64,000 nucleotides of DNA from an uncultured Prevotellaceae bacterium (GCA_902780025.1 CACZDV010000004.1:51125-115124); one strand, 5' to 3'; shown: positions 24,205 through 35,328, counted from the stretch's first letter. Made by a program: numbers and translations. The notes: a model not told the origin generated them from the sequence alone.

Positions 24205-27036
24205 ATGGGAGTAAGATTAAATAAAGTTTTATCAGAATTAAACATAGGACTTCAAACGGCAGTTGATTTCCTAAAGAAGAAGAATAGTCTCGGTGAGATT
24301 AAAGATGACGCCACCCCGAACACGAAGATCAGCGACGAGCAATATGAGGCGCTGGTCGGCGAGTTCAAGAGTGACAAGGCCATCAAGAAGCAGGCCGAGA
24401 TGATCTTCCCGAAGAAGAAAGAGAAAGAAAAGAAGAAAGAGGAGGAAGCCCCCAAGGTGGAATCGCGCCAGCAGTTCAAGCCACTCGGAAAGATTGACTT
24501 GGACAGTCTGAATAAGCGCCCGGCAGCACCGGCTCCTGTTGCTCCGAAAGAAACTCCCAAGCCTGAGGCTGCTGCCGTGAGTCCGGTGAAGGAGGAGGAC
24601 AAGGAAGAAATTGACGTGAAACCGGAGGTGATTGAGGAAGTTCCTGAACTACAAGAGGAATCTGTCGAAGAGACCATCGAAGAACCTGAGGTAGAGTCTG
24701 TCGCACAAGAGGAAACTCCCAAAGAGTCCGACAAACAGGATTCAGAGCCCGAGGGTAGTGATAAAGAGGAGGATGCTCCGAAAGTATTCACACTGAAGAG
24801 TGAAGCCAAACTGGCACCGAAAGTGAATGTGCTTGGCAAGATTGACCTTGACTCGCTGAACCAAAGCACTCGTCCCAAGAAAAAGTCGAAGGAAGAGAAG
24901 AAAAAGGAACGCGAGGAGAAGTTGGCTCAGCAACGCAGTGAGAAGAAAAAACGTCTGCGTATTGGAAAGGAGCGTGTCGACATCGAGGCTGAGGCCAAGA
25001 ACGAAAGTCAGAAGAATAAGAATAAGAACAAGCAGAAGGGTGGTAACCAGAACTTCAGCGACAACAACCAACAGCAACAAGGTGGCGGCAAGAACAAGAA
25101 GAACAAGAACCGTCAGCAGAAGCCGTTGGAGGTTGACGACGAGGCTGTAGCACGTCAGGTGAAGGAGACACTGGCCCGTCTGACTACGAAGAATCAGAAC
25201 AAGAAAGGTGCCAAGTACCGTCGTGAAAAGCGTGATGCCGTTGCTGAACGCATGAACGAGGAGATGGCCGCCGAGGCAGCACAGTCAAAGGTGCTGAAAC
25301 TGACGGAGTTCGTGACCGTGTCAGAACTTGCCACAATGATGAACGTTGGCGTCAATCAGGTCATCGGTACCTGCATGAGCATTGGTATCATGGTGTCCAT
25401 CAACCAGCGTCTTGATGCTGAGACCATCAACATTGTGGCTGATGAGTTCGGATTTACCACCGAGTATGTTAGCGCAGAGGTACAGAATGCCATTACCGAG
25501 GAGGACGACGACGAGAACGACCTGATGAGCCGCGCCCCGATTGTGACGGTCATGGGTCATGTCGATCACGGTAAGACATCGCTGCTCGACCATATCCGTA
25601 ACACCAATGTCATTGCCGGTGAGGCTGGTGGTATCACCCAGCACATCGGTGCTTATAACGTGAAACTGAAGGACGGCCGACAGATAACGTTCCTCGACAC
25701 TCCTGGTCACGAAGCCTTTACAGCCATGCGTGCCCGTGGTGCCCAGGTTACTGACATCGCTATCATTATCGTTGCTGCCGACGACTCGGTGATGCCTACC
25801 ACGAAGGAGGCCATCGCCCATGCTCAGGCAGCCAATGTGCCGATGGTATTTGCCATCAACAAGATAGACAAGCCCGGTGCCAATCCAGACAAGATTCGTG
25901 AAGACCTGGCCAATATGAACCTCCTCGTCGAAGACTGGGGTGGTAAGTACCAGTGTCAGGAGATCTCTGCCAAAAAAGGTATTGGCGTCGACGAACTTTT
26001 GGAGAAGGTATTGCTGGAGGCTGAGATGCTTGACCTGAAGGCAAACCCCAACCGCAAGGCTACGGGTAGCATTATCGAGAGCTCACTCGACAAGGGTCGT
26101 GGTTACGTCTCTACAGTGCTTGTCTCTAACGGTACGCTGAAGGTTGGCGACATCGTTGTTGCCGGTACCAGCTACGGCCGTATCAAGGCCATGTTCAACG
26201 AACGCAACCAGCGTATTGAGAAGGCAGGTCCTGCTGAGCCTGCTATTATCCTTGGTTTGAATGGTGCACCGACTGCAGGTGATTCATTCCACATCATGGA
26301 TTCCGAGCAGGAGGCCCGCGACATTACCAACAAGCGTACTCAGCTACAGCGTGAACAGTCACTACGCACAACAAAGACCTTAGGTCTCGACGATATCAGT
26401 CACCGTATTGCACTTGGTGAGTTCCATGAACTCAACATCATTGTCAAGGGTGATACCGACGGCTCTATCGAAGCTCTTAGCGACTCGTTCATCAAGCTTT
26501 CTACCGAGAAAGTTCAGGTCAACGTTATCTCGAAGGCTGTGGGTCAGATTTCAGAGAACGACGTTATGTTAGCATCAGCTTCTGATGCCATCATCGTCGG
26601 TTTCCAGGTACGTCCCAGCGGAGAAGCCCGTCGACTGGCAGAGCGTGAAGGCGTGGAGATCAACACCTACTCTATCATCTATGATGCTATCGACGAGGTG
26701 AAGTCTACGATGCAGGGTATGCTTGACAAGGTGAAGAAGGAAATCGTTACTGGTGAGATTGAGGTCAAACAGGTATTTAAGATTTCGAAGGTCGGTACCG
26801 TTGCCGGCGGTCTCGTTACCGAAGGTAAGGTCCACAACAAGGACAAGGCTCGTGTCATTCGCGACGGTATCGTTATCCATACTGCCAACATCGATGCCCT
26901 CAAGCGTTATAAGGACGATGCCAAGGAAGTGGCCACCGGTTTGGAGTGCGGTATCTCACTTGTCAACTACAACGACATTGAGGTAGGCGACATCATCGAG
27001 ACCTTCACCGAGATTGAAGTGGAGCAGAAGCTCTAA
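24205..27036 (+). CDS. infB: Translation initiation factor IF-2
   Basis: A 943-residue GTPase that places initiator tRNA on the ribosome. IF2-N segment residues about 1-55; a long charged low-complexity linker to about 350 with lysine, glutamate and QQQQ/NKNKNK runs; a second IF2-N-like segment ([21 protein letters not shown]); G domain from about 445 with [18 protein letters not shown] and NKIDKPGA; domains II-IV after that. It lies 12 bases after nusA. Confidence 0.97.
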   Translation: MGVRLNKVLSELNIGLQTAVDFLKKKNSLGEIKDDATPNTKISDEQYEALVGEFKSDKAIKKQAEMIFPKKKEKEKKKEEEAPKVESRQQFKPLGKIDLDSLNKRPAAPAPVAPKETPKPEAAAVSPVKEEDKEEIDVKPEVIEEVPELQEESVEETIEEPEVESVAQEETPKESDKQDSEPEGSDKEEDAPKVFTLKSEAKLAPKVNVLGKIDLDSLNQSTRPKKKSKEEKKKEREEKLAQQRSEKKKRLRIGKERVDIEAEAKNESQKNKNKNKQKGGNQNFSDNNQQQQGGGKNKKNKNRQQKPLEVDDEAVARQVKETLARLTTKNQNKKGAKYRREKRDAVAERMNEEMAAEAAQSKVLKLTEFVTVSELATMMNVGVNQVIGTCMSIGIMVSINQRLDAETINIVADEFGFTTEYVSAEVQNAITEEDDDENDLMSRAPIVTVMGHVDHGKTSLLDHIRNTNVIAGEAGGITQHIGAYNVKLKDGRQITFLDTPGHEAFTAMRARGAQVTDIAIIIVAADDSVMPTTKEAIAHAQAANVPMVFAINKIDKPGANPDKIREDLANMNLLVEDWGGKYQCQEISAKKGIGVDELLEKVLLEAEMLDLKANPNRKATGSIIESSLDKGRGYVSTVLVSNGTLKVGDIVVAGTSYGRIKAMFNERNQRIEKAGPAEPAIILGLNGAPTAGDSFHIMDSEQEARDITNKRTQLQREQSLRTTKTLGLDDISHRIALGEFHELNIIVKGDTDGSIEALSDSFIKLSTEKVQVNVISKAVGQISENDVMLASASDAIIVGFQVRPSGEARRLAEREGVEINTYSIIYDAIDEVKSTMQGMLDKVKKEIVTGEIEVKQVFKISKVGTVAGGLVTEGKVHNKDKARVIRDGIVIHTANIDALKRYKDDAKEVATGLECGISLVNYNDIEVGDIIETFTEIEVEQKL

Positions 27037-27053
27037 TTATTGAGCATTAAGCA

Positions 27054-29120
27054 TTGAAGAAGAAAGGTAAAAAGATAGGCTCTTTTGCCAAACGGCTGAC
27101 GTGGGGGATAGCCCTCACGCAGCTCGTTGTGATGGCACTCGCCTCGTACCTCATCTATAAAGTGACCAAGGGCTTCATACAGGACGAGGAGATAGACCTT
27201 TACAAAAGTGAACTGAAGATAGACCACCAGAATATCCGACGGGTATTGTCGGAAGTCTCTGTGGCTACCACCAATAGTGTGCCGGAGATAGAGGAGAACC
27301 TCGGCCAGCCCGACAAGATGTACGCCATCATGGAGCGGATAGTGAAACAAAACCCGCATATCCGCAGTTGTGGCATCAGTTTCGTGGCCGACTATTATTC
27401 TCAGAAAGGCCGTTGGTACTGTCCCTATGCCGTGAAAGGTGACAGCGGACAGATTGAAAAGCGAATCATCGGCAATGCTGACAATGACTACCTGAAGGCA
27501 GCATGGTTTGCCGAAGCGCTGAAGGCCGACAGCAGCTACTGGTCCAAGCCGTTCTTCGACTCCACAGATTCCGTTCCCCTCGTTGCCCGGATGGTACCCA
27601 TCCACGATAAGCGGGGACGAACGGTAGCCATTATGGGCGCCGACCTGTCGCTAAACTGGTTCCGCGGTACAGTTGTTAGGAGTGACATCAACGGCCAGCC
27701 TGTCAACGTCTATGTTTCCAACCAATCTGATATTGATGATAATTCCGATGATGATGGCGGTGTTAGCTGGAATGACACTAAGTGGAGGTTCGTGACTTTC
27801 AACTTCATCATCGACAAAGATGGCACCTTTGTTGCCCATCCCGATAGCAATAATGTGGTCAAGGGTAACTATTTCGAACGTGCCAAGGAAACGAACGACA
27901 CCATTGACGACTATGTCGGCCGACAGATGGTGGCAGGCAAATTTGGGACCTATAAGGATGCTATGGGTTCTCCTATGCACTTTGAGTTTTTCGACTCAGG
28001 GGGCTTGAATGTCTATTTGTTCTATGAACCCATCGAGGGCACAGACTGGTCGATAGGTCTTGCCACCCCGAGACTGATGATAGAGGGTGCCGGTGTATTT
28101 ATGGGCACTGTCATGCTCATATTGATAGCTCTGGGACTGTTGGCCACCCGTATCGTTGGCCGTATCATTATCAAGCGCGCAACCAAACCGCTGAAGAAAC
28201 TGGCCGACTCAGCCAATGAAGTGGCCAAGGGAAACTTCAAGGCTCCTCTGCCACGCATCAAGCACAACGACGAGATACGGCTGTTGCGTGATTCCTTCGA
28301 AGGAATGCAGCACTCCCTGACCGAGTATGTCGAGGAGTTGAAGACAACCACAGCCTCGAAGGCTGCCATTGAAAACGAACTGAAGGTAGCTCACGACATC
28401 CAGATGTCGATGCTGCCAAAGACATTCCCGCCTTATCCTGAGCGCGACGACATCGATATCTACGGTATGCTGACACCTGCCAAGGATGTAGGTGGCGACC
28501 TCTTTGACTTCTACATTCGCGACGAGCAGTTGTTCTTCTGTATCGGCGATGTTTCAGGCAAGGGTGTCCCAGCTTCATTGGTGATGGCCGTCACGCGTTC
28601 GCTGTTCCGCAATATATCGACCCACGTGGCAGCCCCCGACCAGATAGCTATCGCACTCAACAACGCATTGGCCGAGAGTAATGATAAAGGAATGTTCGTC
28701 ACAGCCTTTGTGGGAGTCCTTGACCTTGCAACAGGCTGTCTGCACTACTGTAATGCAGGTCACGCCGCACCTTTGCTTTTAAACAATGCTGTTGTAGAGT
28801 TGCCCTGCGACCCCAATCTTCCCCTTGGAGTAATGCCTGGCTGGACATTTACGCCACAGCAGACGACGATTACCCCGCAGACCACGATATTCCTATATAC
28901 CGATGGTCTGAACGAGGCCGAGGACAGCATTCATGCACAGTTCGGCCTCCAGCGCGTCACGGAGATGGCTACATCACTATTGGCAGAAGGACTGAATAAG
29001 CCTGCCGCCATCATTAACAAAATGACCGATGCCGTACTGGCCTTTGAAGGCGAATCAGGACTGAGCGACGACCTGACAATGCTCGCCATCAAATATACGA
29101 AAGATAATGGAACAAAATAA
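27054..29120 (+). CDS. Membrane PP2C/SpoIIE-type phosphatase with extracellular sensor and HAMP
   Basis: A 688-residue sensor phosphatase. It starts with TTG at 27054 ([17 protein letters not shown]); no ATG is available before the first membrane helix ([18 protein letters not shown]). Residues about 40-335 form a Cache-like extracytoplasmic sensor, a second helix lies near 345-365 ([18 protein letters not shown]), HAMP about 370-425, coiled coil to about 450, and a SpoIIE/PP2C catalytic domain about 455-685 ([47 protein letters not shown]). It probably dephosphorylates an anti-anti-sigma protein. It sits between infB and sufB and overlaps sufB by 14 bases. Confidence 0.85.
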   Translation: MKKKGKKIGSFAKRLTWGIALTQLVVMALASYLIYKVTKGFIQDEEIDLYKSELKIDHQNIRRVLSEVSVATTNSVPEIEENLGQPDKMYAIMERIVKQNPHIRSCGISFVADYYSQKGRWYCPYAVKGDSGQIEKRIIGNADNDYLKAAWFAEALKADSSYWSKPFFDSTDSVPLVARMVPIHDKRGRTVAIMGADLSLNWFRGTVVRSDINGQPVNVYVSNQSDIDDNSDDDGGVSWNDTKWRFVTFNFIIDKDGTFVAHPDSNNVVKGNYFERAKETNDTIDDYVGRQMVAGKFGTYKDAMGSPMHFEFFDSGGLNVYLFYEPIEGTDWSIGLATPRLMIEGAGVFMGTVMLILIALGLLATRIVGRIIIKRATKPLKKLADSANEVAKGNFKAPLPRIKHNDEIRLLRDSFEGMQHSLTEYVEELKTTTASKAAIENELKVAHDIQMSMLPKTFPPYPERDDIDIYGMLTPAKDVGGDLFDFYIRDEQLFFCIGDVSGKGVPASLVMAVTRSLFRNISTHVAAPDQIAIALNNALAESNDKGMFVTAFVGVLDLATGCLHYCNAGHAAPLLLNNAVVELPCDPNLPLGVMPGWTFTPQQTTITPQTTIFLYTDGLNEAEDSIHAQFGLQRVTEMATSLLAEGLNKPAAIINKMTDAVLAFEGESGLSDDLTMLAIKYTKDNGTK

Positions 29121-30600
29121 TAAAGACTTCATCCCCGAAGGACAGACGGACAAGAACCAGGAGGTACGCCGCATTGCCGAGCAGAAGTATGAGTTCGGCT
29201 TCACAACGGATGTACATACAGAGGTTATTCCTGTAGGTCTGAATGAGGATGTTGTCCGCCTTATATCACAAAAGAAAGGAGAGCCCGAGTGGATGCTCGA
29301 GTTCCGCCTGAAAGCCTTCCGCTACTGGAAAGAACAGACGGAGCCGAAATGGGGACATGTCCATGTGCCTCCCGTTGACTATCAGGCTATCAGCTACTAT
29401 GCCGACCCCACCGCCAAGAAATCCACTGTGCCCGAAGGATCTCCGTCGGGCATCGATCCTGAACTCGAGAAGACCTTCGATAAGCTGGGCATCCCTCTTG
29501 AGGAGCGCCTGGCACTTTCAGGCAATACTGCCGTCGATGCCATCATGGACTCTGTCAGCGTCAAAACGACCTTTAAGGAGAAACTCCGCGAGAAGGGTGT
29601 TATCTTCTGTTCCATCGGCGAGGCCATCAAGGAACACGGCGACTTGGTACGTCAGTATCTTGGAACGGTGGTACCTTATCGCGACAACTTCTACGCTGCC
29701 CTCAACTCAGCAGTATTCAGCGATGGTTCGTTCGTCTACATCCCCAAAGGCGTTCGCTGTCCGATGGAACTCAGTTCGTATTTCCGCATCAATGCAAGGA
29801 ACACGGGACAGTTTGAGCGCACATTGATTATCGCTGACGACGATGCTTACGTTTCGTATCTCGAAGGCTGTACGGCTCCAATGCGCGATGAGAACCAGCT
29901 GCATGCGGCCATCGTCGAGATTATCGTCATGAATCGTGCAGAGGTGAAGTACTCAACGGTTCAGAACTGGTATCCCGGTGATGAGCAGGGTAAAGGCGGT
30001 GTCTTGAACCTCGTGACGAAGCGTGGCGACCTGCGCGGTGTTGACTCCAAACTGTCGTGGACTCAGGTGGAGACCGGCTCCGCTATCACTTGGAAATATC
30101 CCTCCTGCATATTGAGGGGTGACAATTCGCAGGCCGAGTTCTATTCTGTGGCCGTCACCAACAACTATCAGGAGGCTGACACCGGCACGAAGATGATTCA
30201 CATCGGACGTAACACCAAGTCGACCATTATTTCGAAGGGCATCTCGGCCGGACACTCCCAGAACTCCTATCGCGGACTTGTACGAGCTGCCGCAACAGCC
30301 GACAATGCCCGCAACTATTCGTCGTGCGACTCGCTGCTCCTTGGCTCCGACTGCGGTGCCCATACCTTCCCCTATATGGATGTGCATAACGACACAGCCA
30401 TCTTCGAGCATGAGGCAACGACCAGCAAAATCAGCGAAGACCAGCTATTCTACTGCAACCAGCGCGGCATCCCCACGGAGCAGGCCGTCGGACTCATCGT
30501 CAATGGCTATGCCAAGGAGGTACTGCAGAAGCTGCCGATGGAGTTTGCCGTCGAGGCGCAGAAACTGCTTAGTGTTTCTCTTGAGGGAACGGTTGGGTAA
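29107..30600 (+). CDS. sufB: Fe-S cluster assembly scaffold subunit SufB
   Basis: A 497-residue SufB. Family landmarks include [38 protein letters not shown], the scaffold helix [37 protein letters not shown], and [27 protein letters not shown]. It forms the SufBC2D complex on which iron-sulfur clusters are built. The start lies inside the end of the upstream phosphatase gene, so the suf genes are probably read through from infB. Confidence 0.95.
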   Translation: MEQNNKDFIPEGQTDKNQEVRRIAEQKYEFGFTTDVHTEVIPVGLNEDVVRLISQKKGEPEWMLEFRLKAFRYWKEQTEPKWGHVHVPPVDYQAISYYADPTAKKSTVPEGSPSGIDPELEKTFDKLGIPLEERLALSGNTAVDAIMDSVSVKTTFKEKLREKGVIFCSIGEAIKEHGDLVRQYLGTVVPYRDNFYAALNSAVFSDGSFVYIPKGVRCPMELSSYFRINARNTGQFERTLIIADDDAYVSYLEGCTAPMRDENQLHAAIVEIIVMNRAEVKYSTVQNWYPGDEQGKGGVLNLVTKRGDLRGVDSKLSWTQVETGSAITWKYPSCILRGDNSQAEFYSVAVTNNYQEADTGTKMIHIGRNTKSTIISKGISAGHSQNSYRGLVRAAATADNARNYSSCDSLLLGSDCGAHTFPYMDVHNDTAIFEHEATTSKISEDQLFYCNQRGIPTEQAVGLIVNGYAKEVLQKLPMEFAVEAQKLLSVSLEGTVG

Positions 30601-30632
30601 AGGTAAAAAAGTAAAAAGGTAAAAAAGTAAAA
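30601..30632. repeat. Drifting tandem repeat between sufB and sufC
   Basis: Two copies of a 16-base unit (AGGTAAAAAAGTAAAA type) fill the gap between the sufB stop and the sufC start. Confidence 0.7.
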
Positions 30633-30634
30633 TA

Positions 30635-31390
30635 ATGCTTGAGGTAAAGAACTTACACGCCCGTATCGGCGAGAAAGAGATATTGAAGGGTATCAACCTG
30701 GTTATTAATGACGGCGAGACCCATGCCATTATGGGGCCGAATGGCTCAGGTAAGTCCACGCTGTCTGCCGTATTGGTGGGCAACCCGCTCTATGAGGTGA
30801 CTGAGGGCGAAGCATGGTTCAACGGCAAGAACCTGTTAGAACTGAAGCCTGAGGAACGGGCTCACGAAGGTCTCTTCCTCTCGTTCCAATATCCGGTGGA
30901 GATTCCTGGTGTCTCGATGACCAACTTCATGAAGGCTGCCATCAACGAGCGTCGCAAGGCGCAGGGACTGGACCCGATGAACGCTGCAGAGTTCCTGAAG
31001 CTGATGCGTGAGAAGCGCAAGATCGTTGAGCTGGATTCCAAGTTAGCCAACCGCTCTGTGAACGAAGGGTTCAGCGGTGGTGAGAAGAAACGCAACGAGA
31101 TTTTCCAGATGGCTATGCTAGAGCCTAAGCTCAGCATCCTCGACGAGACGGACTCCGGACTCGATGTCGATGCCATGCGCATTGTGGCCGAGGGTGTGAA
31201 CAAACTGCAGCGTCCTGACACGTCGTGCATCGTTATCACCCACTACGACCGTCTCTTAGAGATGATTCGTCCGCAGTTCGTTCACGTGTTATATAAAGGT
31301 AGGATTGTGAAGACTGGTGGTCCCGAACTGGCCAAGGAGATTCAGGAGCACGGCTACGACTGGATAAAAGAAGAGATTGGTGAAGAATGA
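30635..31390 (+). CDS. sufC: Fe-S assembly ATPase SufC
   Basis: A 251-residue ABC-type ATPase. Walker A GPNGSGKSTLSAVL, signature FSGGEKKRNEIFQM, Walker B LSILDETDSGLD and switch histidine in ITHYDRLL are all intact. It powers the SufBC2D scaffold in the cytoplasm. It overlaps sufD by 4 bases (ATGA). Confidence 0.96.
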   Translation: MLEVKNLHARIGEKEILKGINLVINDGETHAIMGPNGSGKSTLSAVLVGNPLYEVTEGEAWFNGKNLLELKPEERAHEGLFLSFQYPVEIPGVSMTNFMKAAINERRKAQGLDPMNAAEFLKLMREKRKIVELDSKLANRSVNEGFSGGEKKRNEIFQMAMLEPKLSILDETDSGLDVDAMRIVAEGVNKLQRPDTSCIVITHYDRLLEMIRPQFVHVLYKGRIVKTGGPELAKEIQEHGYDWIKEEIGEE

Positions 31391-32772
31391 ACAGCGAACA
31401 GCAATACATTGATTTATATAAGCAGGCACGCGGAATCATCTGCGAGCATAGCAGCGACGTGATGAACGCCGTACGCGACGAGGCGTTCAAACGGTTCGCG
31501 TCGGGTGGTTTCCCCACACGAAAGGTAGAACGCTACAAATACACCGACCTGCAAAAGCTCTTTGAACCTGACTATGGGCTCAATCTGAATCGTCTGACGA
31601 TTCCTGTCGACCCCTACAAGACGTTCAGCTGTGATGTCCCCAACCTCTCGACGAGTCTCTACTTCGTCGTTAATGACCATTTCTACTCCCAGGCGCTACC
31701 TAATGCCCATTTGCCCGAAGGTGTCGTCATCGGATCGCTCAGGGAATTTGCCACTACGCCTTACTACAATCGTCTGGCTGGCAAAGATGGTGATGCCGTT
31801 ACTGATTTGAATACCATGCTGGCCCAGGACGGCCTTTACGTCTATGTTCCCAAGAATGTGAAGGTTGACCGCGCCATACAGGTTATCAATATCTTGAAGA
31901 CCCCCTTTAAGTCCCCCTGTTTAGGGGGACAACAAGAGCTCTCCCCTAAACAGGGGAGGCAGGAGGGGTCTCTCATGGTCAACCGCCGTGTACTCATCGT
32001 TCTTGAAGAGGGTGCAGAGATCAAGTTGCTGTTCTGCGACCATGCTGCCGACGACCGCAACTTCCTGGCAACACAGGTCATTGAGGCCTTTGTGGGTGAT
32101 AACGCACAGTTAGACCTCTACTGCTTGGAAGAGACACACCACAAGAACGTGCGCGTCAGCAATGTCTATATTGACCAGCAGGCCGACAGTCGCGTCACTC
32201 ATAACGTCATCACGCTGCACAATGGTGTCACCCGCAATAAGCTTGACTTGACTTTTTCAGGCGAAGGTGCCGAATGTCATTGTTATGGTTGCGTCATCGC
32301 CGACAAGCAGCAGCATGTGGACAACAATACGCTCATTACCCATCGGGTACCCCATTGCACCTCTAACGAACTCTACAAGTATGTGCTCGACGACAAGGCT
32401 ACTGGTGCCTTTGCCGGACGGGTATTGGTAGAGCACGGCGCTCAGAAGACCGCATCGCAGATGACCAACCAGAACCTGACGGCCACCAAGGAGGCACGGA
32501 TGTACACGCAGCCCATGCTCGAAATCTATGCCGACGACGTCAAGTGCGCCCACGGTTCGACGGTAGGTCAACTCAACGATGCAGCCCTCTTCTATATGCG
32601 CCAGCGTGGCATCTCGCTCAACGAGGCCAAGGTGCTGCTGCAGAATGCGTTTATCAATGAGGTGATTGACAAGATAGAACTTGCACCCCTCCGCGACCGT
32701 CTGCATTACCTGGTGGAAAAACGCTTCCGCGGCGAGCTGAACAAGTGCGAGGGGTGCAAACTATGTAAGTAA
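31387..32772 (+). CDS. sufD: Fe-S cluster assembly protein SufD, with in-frame repeat insertion
   Basis: A 461-residue SufD, partner of SufB and SufC. The beta-helix core and conserved C-terminal half (AECHCYGCVIADKQQHVDNNTLITHRVPHCTSNELYKYVLDD, KCAHGSTVGQLNDAALFYMRQRGI) are normal. Between VINILKTP and SLMVNRRVLIVLEEGAEIKLL lies an extra stretch (FKSPCLGGQQELSPKQGRQ) coded by a GC-rich inverted repeat at 31899-31975. It stays in frame and falls where SufD has a loop between strands, so the protein is probably functional. Confidence 0.93.
   Translation: MNSEQQYIDLYKQARGIICEHSSDVMNAVRDEAFKRFASGGFPTRKVERYKYTDLQKLFEPDYGLNLNRLTIPVDPYKTFSCDVPNLSTSLYFVVNDHFYSQALPNAHLPEGVVIGSLREFATTPYYNRLAGKDGDAVTDLNTMLAQDGLYVYVPKNVKVDRAIQVINILKTPFKSPCLGGQQELSPKQGRQEGSLMVNRRVLIVLEEGAEIKLLFCDHAADDRNFLATQVIEAFVGDNAQLDLYCLEETHHKNVRVSNVYIDQQADSRVTHNVITLHNGVTRNKLDLTFSGEGAECHCYGCVIADKQQHVDNNTLITHRVPHCTSNELYKYVLDDKATGAFAGRVLVEHGAQKTASQMTNQNLTATKEARMYTQPMLEIYADDVKCAHGSTVGQLNDAALFYMRQRGISLNEAKVLLQNAFINEVIDKIELAPLRDRLHYLVEKRFRGELNKCEGCKLCK
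31899..31975. repeat. Palindromic repeat inserted in frame in sufD
   Basis: CCCCTGTTTAGGGG (31914-31927) and its reverse complement CCCCTAAACAGGGG (31943-31956) form an inverted pair, and each is itself nearly palindromic. Flanking CCCCCTTTAAG and AGGAGGGGTC extend the pairing. The whole block is translated within SufD without a stop. Confidence 0.8.
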
Positions 32773-32787
32773 TCGTATCACACAAAT

Positions 32788-33116
32788 CTTGCAACCTTGC
32801 AACCTTGCATCTTGCATTAAGGTCGTTGTAATGTGCAGGAAGGGGTACGCCTACGTAATATATGTTAATATATATATAATAATATATAATTATATTAATA
32901 CAATACTTATATTACTATTATTACTACCACCTATAAAAACATGAAACAGGCCTTATGCAAGGATGCAAGGATGCAAGATTGCAAGGTTTTTAACTCGGAG
33001 CAAACTGACACTTTAGTCCGACCAAAGTCAGGGTTTACTCCGACCAAACCCGAGGTTTCTTGCGTCCCTATGGTAGCAAGCGTCACCCTGCGGGATGCCG
33101 AGCGAGTCCGACCAAA
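32788..33116. repeat. Composite element A: inverted tandem arms, AT-rich core, TCCGACCAAA motifs
   Basis: Left arm 32788-32816 is built of CTTGCAAC units. The core (about 32855-32940) is almost pure A/T. Right arm 32956-32986 is built of TGCAAGGA units, the reverse complement of the left. It is followed by TCCGACCAAA at 33017-33026, 33039-33048 and 33107-33116, and by a hairpin unit CTTGCGTCCCTATGG...AGCAAGCG (33059-33082) that recurs inside rnhB. The stretch from 32773 to 33178 holds no convincing gene. Element B at 43939-44173 has the same layout. Confidence 0.75.
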
Positions 33117-33119
33117 CAA

Positions 33120-33142
33120 AAACGCCCGAAAAACGGGCGTTT
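33120..33142 (-). terminator. Intrinsic terminator of the secreted protein gene
   Basis: AAACGCCCG (33120-33128) pairs with CGGGCGTTT (33134-33142). Read on the minus strand the hairpin is followed by TTTTTGTTTGG, so it terminates the gene at 33179-33955. Confidence 0.8.
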
Positions 33143-33178
33143 CATGTTGGTTTTCGCAAGAGTCCGCTCTCACTTCGC

Positions 33179-33955
33179 TCACTTAACCGCAACCTTTTTG
33201 CCGGTCTGGATGCGGAGGCCCTTGGTGGTCTTGCTGGCCTTGCGACCGCTCAGGTCGTAGTAGTCGGAAGCTATAGCCTGCGACTCCGTGACACCGGTAA
33301 CAGCCGTCACCTCGCTCATGTCTGCCAGATGCTGGATCTTCAGCTCACGGGCTGTGGAAGCCTGCTCGTCCCACGTAAAGCCGCAGCGGGTAGGCAGGAA
33401 GTTCTTGTCGCCATCCGTCTTGATGAGCACACTCTCCAGCGGAGTCACGTCCTGCTTGGCGGGAATGCCGTAGCGTCCCACTTTCTTGATGTTCTCCCAA
33501 CCGCTGCCAAAGCTTACCTGGTTGCCGTTACCATCGTTCAGGCGTACAATCTTCAGTTCTGTGTTCACACCCATTGCCTCGGTGTTCTTTGCCCGCAGGT
33601 TCTGGCTTGTCGGTGAATAGACGAGGTAAGGCTTTCCTGCCTCGATACCCTCGCGTGTGCAGTCTACAAAGTAGAGGTTCAGCACCGTTCCCTCCTGCTT
33701 GATGGCAGCCAGTCGCTCCACCTTCAGGTCCTTGGCGGCAACAGCCATTTGGTCTGCTGTCATCGACATAGGCAGACAGAGTGTGTTGTAGCCAGCAAAG
33801 AGGTAGCGCGTCACCGTCACCTTCTGACCTTCCACCTGTAGTTCTTTCACGTCCAACTTCTCTCCGTTGGTACTCAGGTTCTTCACGCGGTTCTGTGCCG
33901 ATGCCGGTACACACAGCGCCGTTGCTGCAATTAGTGTAAGTACTAAATGTTTCAT
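33179..33955 (-). CDS. Secreted protein of unknown function with sorting-type C-terminal tail
   Basis: A 258-residue exported protein. The start at 33955 gives the signal peptide MKHLVLTLIAATALCVPASAQ; an in-frame ATG two codons upstream is also possible. The body (residues about 25-215) matches no family I recognise. The C-terminus YDLSGRKASKTTKGLRIQTGKKVAVK has the pattern YxLxGRK...KGLxIxxGKKVxxK common at the ends of Prevotella surface proteins, as in the BspA-like protein at 41023. The gene, opposite in direction to its neighbours, separates sufD from sufS. A TATATTTG box (33994-34001, minus) lies 38 bases upstream. Confidence 0.75.
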   Translation of the reverse strand: MKHLVLTLIAATALCVPASAQNRVKNLSTNGEKLDVKELQVEGQKVTVTRYLFAGYNTLCLPMSMTADQMAVAAKDLKVERLAAIKQEGTVLNLYFVDCTREGIEAGKPYLVYSPTSQNLRAKNTEAMGVNTELKIVRLNDGNGNQVSFGSGWENIKKVGRYGIPAKQDVTPLESVLIKTDGDKNFLPTRCGFTWDEQASTARELKIQHLADMSEVTAVTGVTESQAIASDYYDLSGRKASKTTKGLRIQTGKKVAVK

Positions 33956-33993
33956 AAGCATAACTATTTTAGGTCTGTTTTAATATCTGCTTG

Positions 33994-34071
33994 CAAATAT
34001 ACAAATATTTCGGGAAACAACAAACGTTTGGCCGCTTTTTTTGGTGGAACGCGGAAAAATATGTAACTTTG
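33994..34071. promoter_or_regulatory. Divergent promoters, secreted protein gene and sufS
   Basis: TATATTTG on the minus strand (33994-34001) faces the secreted protein gene. On the plus strand TTTG (34040-34043) and TAACTTTG (34064-34071), 20 bases apart, form a full consensus promoter whose -7 box ends four bases before the sufS ATG. Confidence 0.72.
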
Positions 34072-34075
34072 CGGC

Positions 34076-35326
34076 ATGAATGTAGCGAAACAAGGAACAG
34101 ACGTTTACGACGTTAACAAGATACGCGAGGACTTCCCCATCCTCCAACGCCAGGTCTATGGTCGCCCGCTGGTCTACCTCGACAATGCGGCGACGACGCA
34201 AAAGCCGCTCTGTGTGCTCGACGCCATGCGCGATGAGTACCTGAACGTGAATGCCAACGTCCACCGCGGCGTCCATTACCTCTCACAGCAGGCTACCGAC
34301 CTGCATGAGGCGGCCCGCGAGACGGTGCGCCAGTTCATCAATGCCCGCAAGACGGAAGAGGTCATCTTCACCCGAGGCACCACGGAAGCCATCAACTTAG
34401 TGGCTGCCACCTTCTGCCAGTCGCAGATGAAGGAGGGTGACGAGGTATTGGTGACCGACATGGAGCACCACTCGAACATCGTACCTTGGCAATTGCAGGC
34501 CATGCAGCGCGGTATCGTGGTGCGCCACCTGCCCATCACCGACGACGGCCGTTTGGAATGTCGCGAGGACATCGCGACATACTTGACGGAGAAGACCCGC
34601 CTCGTCAGCATCGCCCACGTCAGCAACGTGCTGGGAACGGTAAACCCGGTGGCCGACATCATCAAGGCCGCTCACGAGCGGGGCATCCCCGTACTGGTAG
34701 ATGCCGCCCAGAGCGCACCCCACATGAAGATTGACGTCCAGCAGTTAGACTGCGACTTCCTGGCCCTGAGCGGTCATAAGATGTACGGCCCAACGGGCAT
34801 CGGCGTACTCTACGGCAAGGAGGAATGGCTTGACCGCCTCCCCCCCTATCAGGGCGGCGGCGAGATGATTGACAAGGTGACGTGGGAACGCACCACCTTC
34901 GAGCGCCTACCCTTCAAGTTCGAGGCGGGTACTCCCGACTTCGTAGCTACCCACGGTCTGGCTACCGCCATCAACTATCTCTTATCCGTAGGCCTCGACT
35001 CCGTCGAGGCACACGAGCGTGAACTGACGCGCTACTGCATGGAACAGCTACAGTCTATTGACGGACTGACGATTTACGGACCGAAGGATATGGAGCACAA
35101 GGACGCCGTTGTCAGCTTCAACGTGGGCAATATCCATCATTTAGACATCGGTACCCTGCTCGACCGGCTCGGCATTGCCGTCCGTACGGGCCACCACTGT
35201 GCCCAGCCACTGATGGACCGACTGGGCATCAGCGGAACGGTACGTGCCTCGTTCGCCATGTATAACACCAAAGAGGAGATTGACGCATTAGCAGCCGGAT
35301 TGCGCCGCGTCATACAAATGTTCTGA
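34076..35326 (+). CDS. sufS: Cysteine desulfurase SufS
   Basis: A 416-residue PLP enzyme that takes sulfur from cysteine for Fe-S assembly. [11 protein letters not shown], the PLP-contact histidine in MEHHSN, the Schiff-base lysine in [13 protein letters not shown] and the active-site cysteine in [16 protein letters not shown] identify the SufS group. No sufE is visible. The ATG at 34076 is the only start upstream of the conserved IREDFPIL and is predicted to sit at or within a few bases of the transcript 5' end. rnhB follows after 2 bases. Confidence 0.95.
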   Translation: MNVAKQGTDVYDVNKIREDFPILQRQVYGRPLVYLDNAATTQKPLCVLDAMRDEYLNVNANVHRGVHYLSQQATDLHEAARETVRQFINARKTEEVIFTRGTTEAINLVAATFCQSQMKEGDEVLVTDMEHHSNIVPWQLQAMQRGIVVRHLPITDDGRLECREDIATYLTEKTRLVSIAHVSNVLGTVNPVADIIKAAHERGIPVLVDAAQSAPHMKIDVQQLDCDFLALSGHKMYGPTGIGVLYGKEEWLDRLPPYQGGGEMIDKVTWERTTFERLPFKFEAGTPDFVATHGLATAINYLLSVGLDSVEAHERELTRYCMEQLQSIDGLTIYGPKDMEHKDAVVSFNVGNIHHLDIGTLLDRLGIAVRTGHHCAQPLMDRLGISGTVRASFAMYNTKEEIDALAAGLRRVIQMF

Positions 35327-35328
35327 CT

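Noticed and set aside
32941-33186. An 81-codon ORF across composite element A
   Set aside because: It is made entirely of repeat units and a terminator hairpin and has no protein-like character.
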